From contig NZ_QRHA01000005.1 of the NCBI RefSeq assembly GCF_003367475.1, positions 1 through 64,000 of the forward strand: DNA of 64,000 nucleotides, read 5' to 3'. The stretch comes from Alteromonas aestuariivivens. Its GTDB lineage: Bacteria; Pseudomonadota; Gammaproteobacteria; Enterobacterales; Alteromonadaceae. Position 1 is the stretch's first letter. Each line of letters starts with the position of its first letter. Position numbers and translations under genes: made by a program. Under the pieces are notes generated by a model, which did not search any database, was not told the DNA's origin, and saw only the letters and a list, made by a program, of their open reading frames with translations. This document shows, one piece after another, positions 63,893 through 64,000 of the stretch.

Positions 63893-64000
63893 ATGCCAAA
63901 GACTCAACCTCGCACCCTTCAAATTTCTGTTATCGAAAACACACAAGGCTGTTCCCTGCACCGGTTATTTGAAAAGGTTGAATCCAGCCCCTGGTCGATT
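63893..64000 (+). CDS. pabB: Start of aminodeoxychorismate synthase component I (PabB), truncated by the window
   Basis: Thirty-six codons are visible from ATG at 63893. The segment LHRLFEKVESSPWSI resembles the N-terminal region of PabB, where LPWAMLLHS occurs in E. coli. PabB makes 4-amino-4-deoxychorismate for folate synthesis. No strong ribosome site is seen. It is divergent from the fumarase gene. The assignment rests on a short match, so anthranilate synthase component I is the main alternative. Confidence 0.6.
   Translation, partial: MPKTQPRTLQISVIENTQGCSLHRLFEKVESSPWSI

Overview
The window looks like chromosome of a marine gammaproteobacterium, most likely Alteromonadales (Alteromonadaceae-like). 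The evidence is gene content and order, not a database search. FabA, ribosome modulation factor, a DUF3466 protein, Uup, a DUF836 glutaredoxin-like protein, RlmKL and PyrD lie together; msrC, proQ and prc lie together as in Escherichia coli; there is a 180-kDa-class NAD-glutamate dehydrogenase. Coding density is high, most genes are on the minus strand, and I saw no tRNA, rRNA, CRISPR array or prophage.

Layout. 1-128: edge of an IS3-family element. 129-611: AT-rich gap with an odd GC-rich block. 612-2900: a Tat-exported HisC-like aminotransferase and a YpfJ-type metallopeptidase. 2920-7291: an Anbu (ancestral beta subunit proteasome) locus with its alpha-E and ATP-grasp partners on the opposite strand and a Peptidase_Mx zinc protein. 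7502-10829: two photolyases of different classes behind a small basic protein. 10898-19080: fabA with a FabR-like operator, then rmf, DUF3466, uup, DUF836, rlmL and pyrD. 19139-23977: NAD-glutamate dehydrogenase.

24182-31078 is the most interesting gene cluster: an outer-membrane DUF1302 protein, a periplasmic DUF1329 protein, a YCF48-like propeller and an RND/MMPL pump, with a terminator-like hairpin in the middle and two palindromes in the promoter region. It looks like an envelope-spanning transport system of unknown substrate. 31263-36943: DUF2835, pepN, an NhaC antiporter and an NSS-family symporter. 37077-43841: prc, proQ, an acidic unknown protein, msrC, a SIMPL protein, a fused SpmA/SpmB-like membrane protein and an aminotransferase.

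44124-44263 holds a predicted small RNA on the plus strand, with a promoter-like -10, two perfect hairpins and an intrinsic terminator. No plus-strand gene could own this terminator. 44277-48455: gamma-carbonic anhydrase, tesB, a Ser/Thr kinase and rlmJ. 48554-53858: branched-chain keto-acid dehydrogenase (E1 alpha, E1 beta, E2) divergent from a class I-like HMG-CoA reductase. 53939-58516: a MacB-like ABC export system with two permeases. 58527-64000: SRAP protein, a membrane GGDEF-like protein with a GGQEF motif, rmuC, class I fumarase and the start of pabB.

Many start codons were moved inward from the longest reading frame on the basis of Shine-Dalgarno sequence, family start and neighbour spacing; the reasons are given per gene. 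All functional names rest on recognising family motifs by eye.
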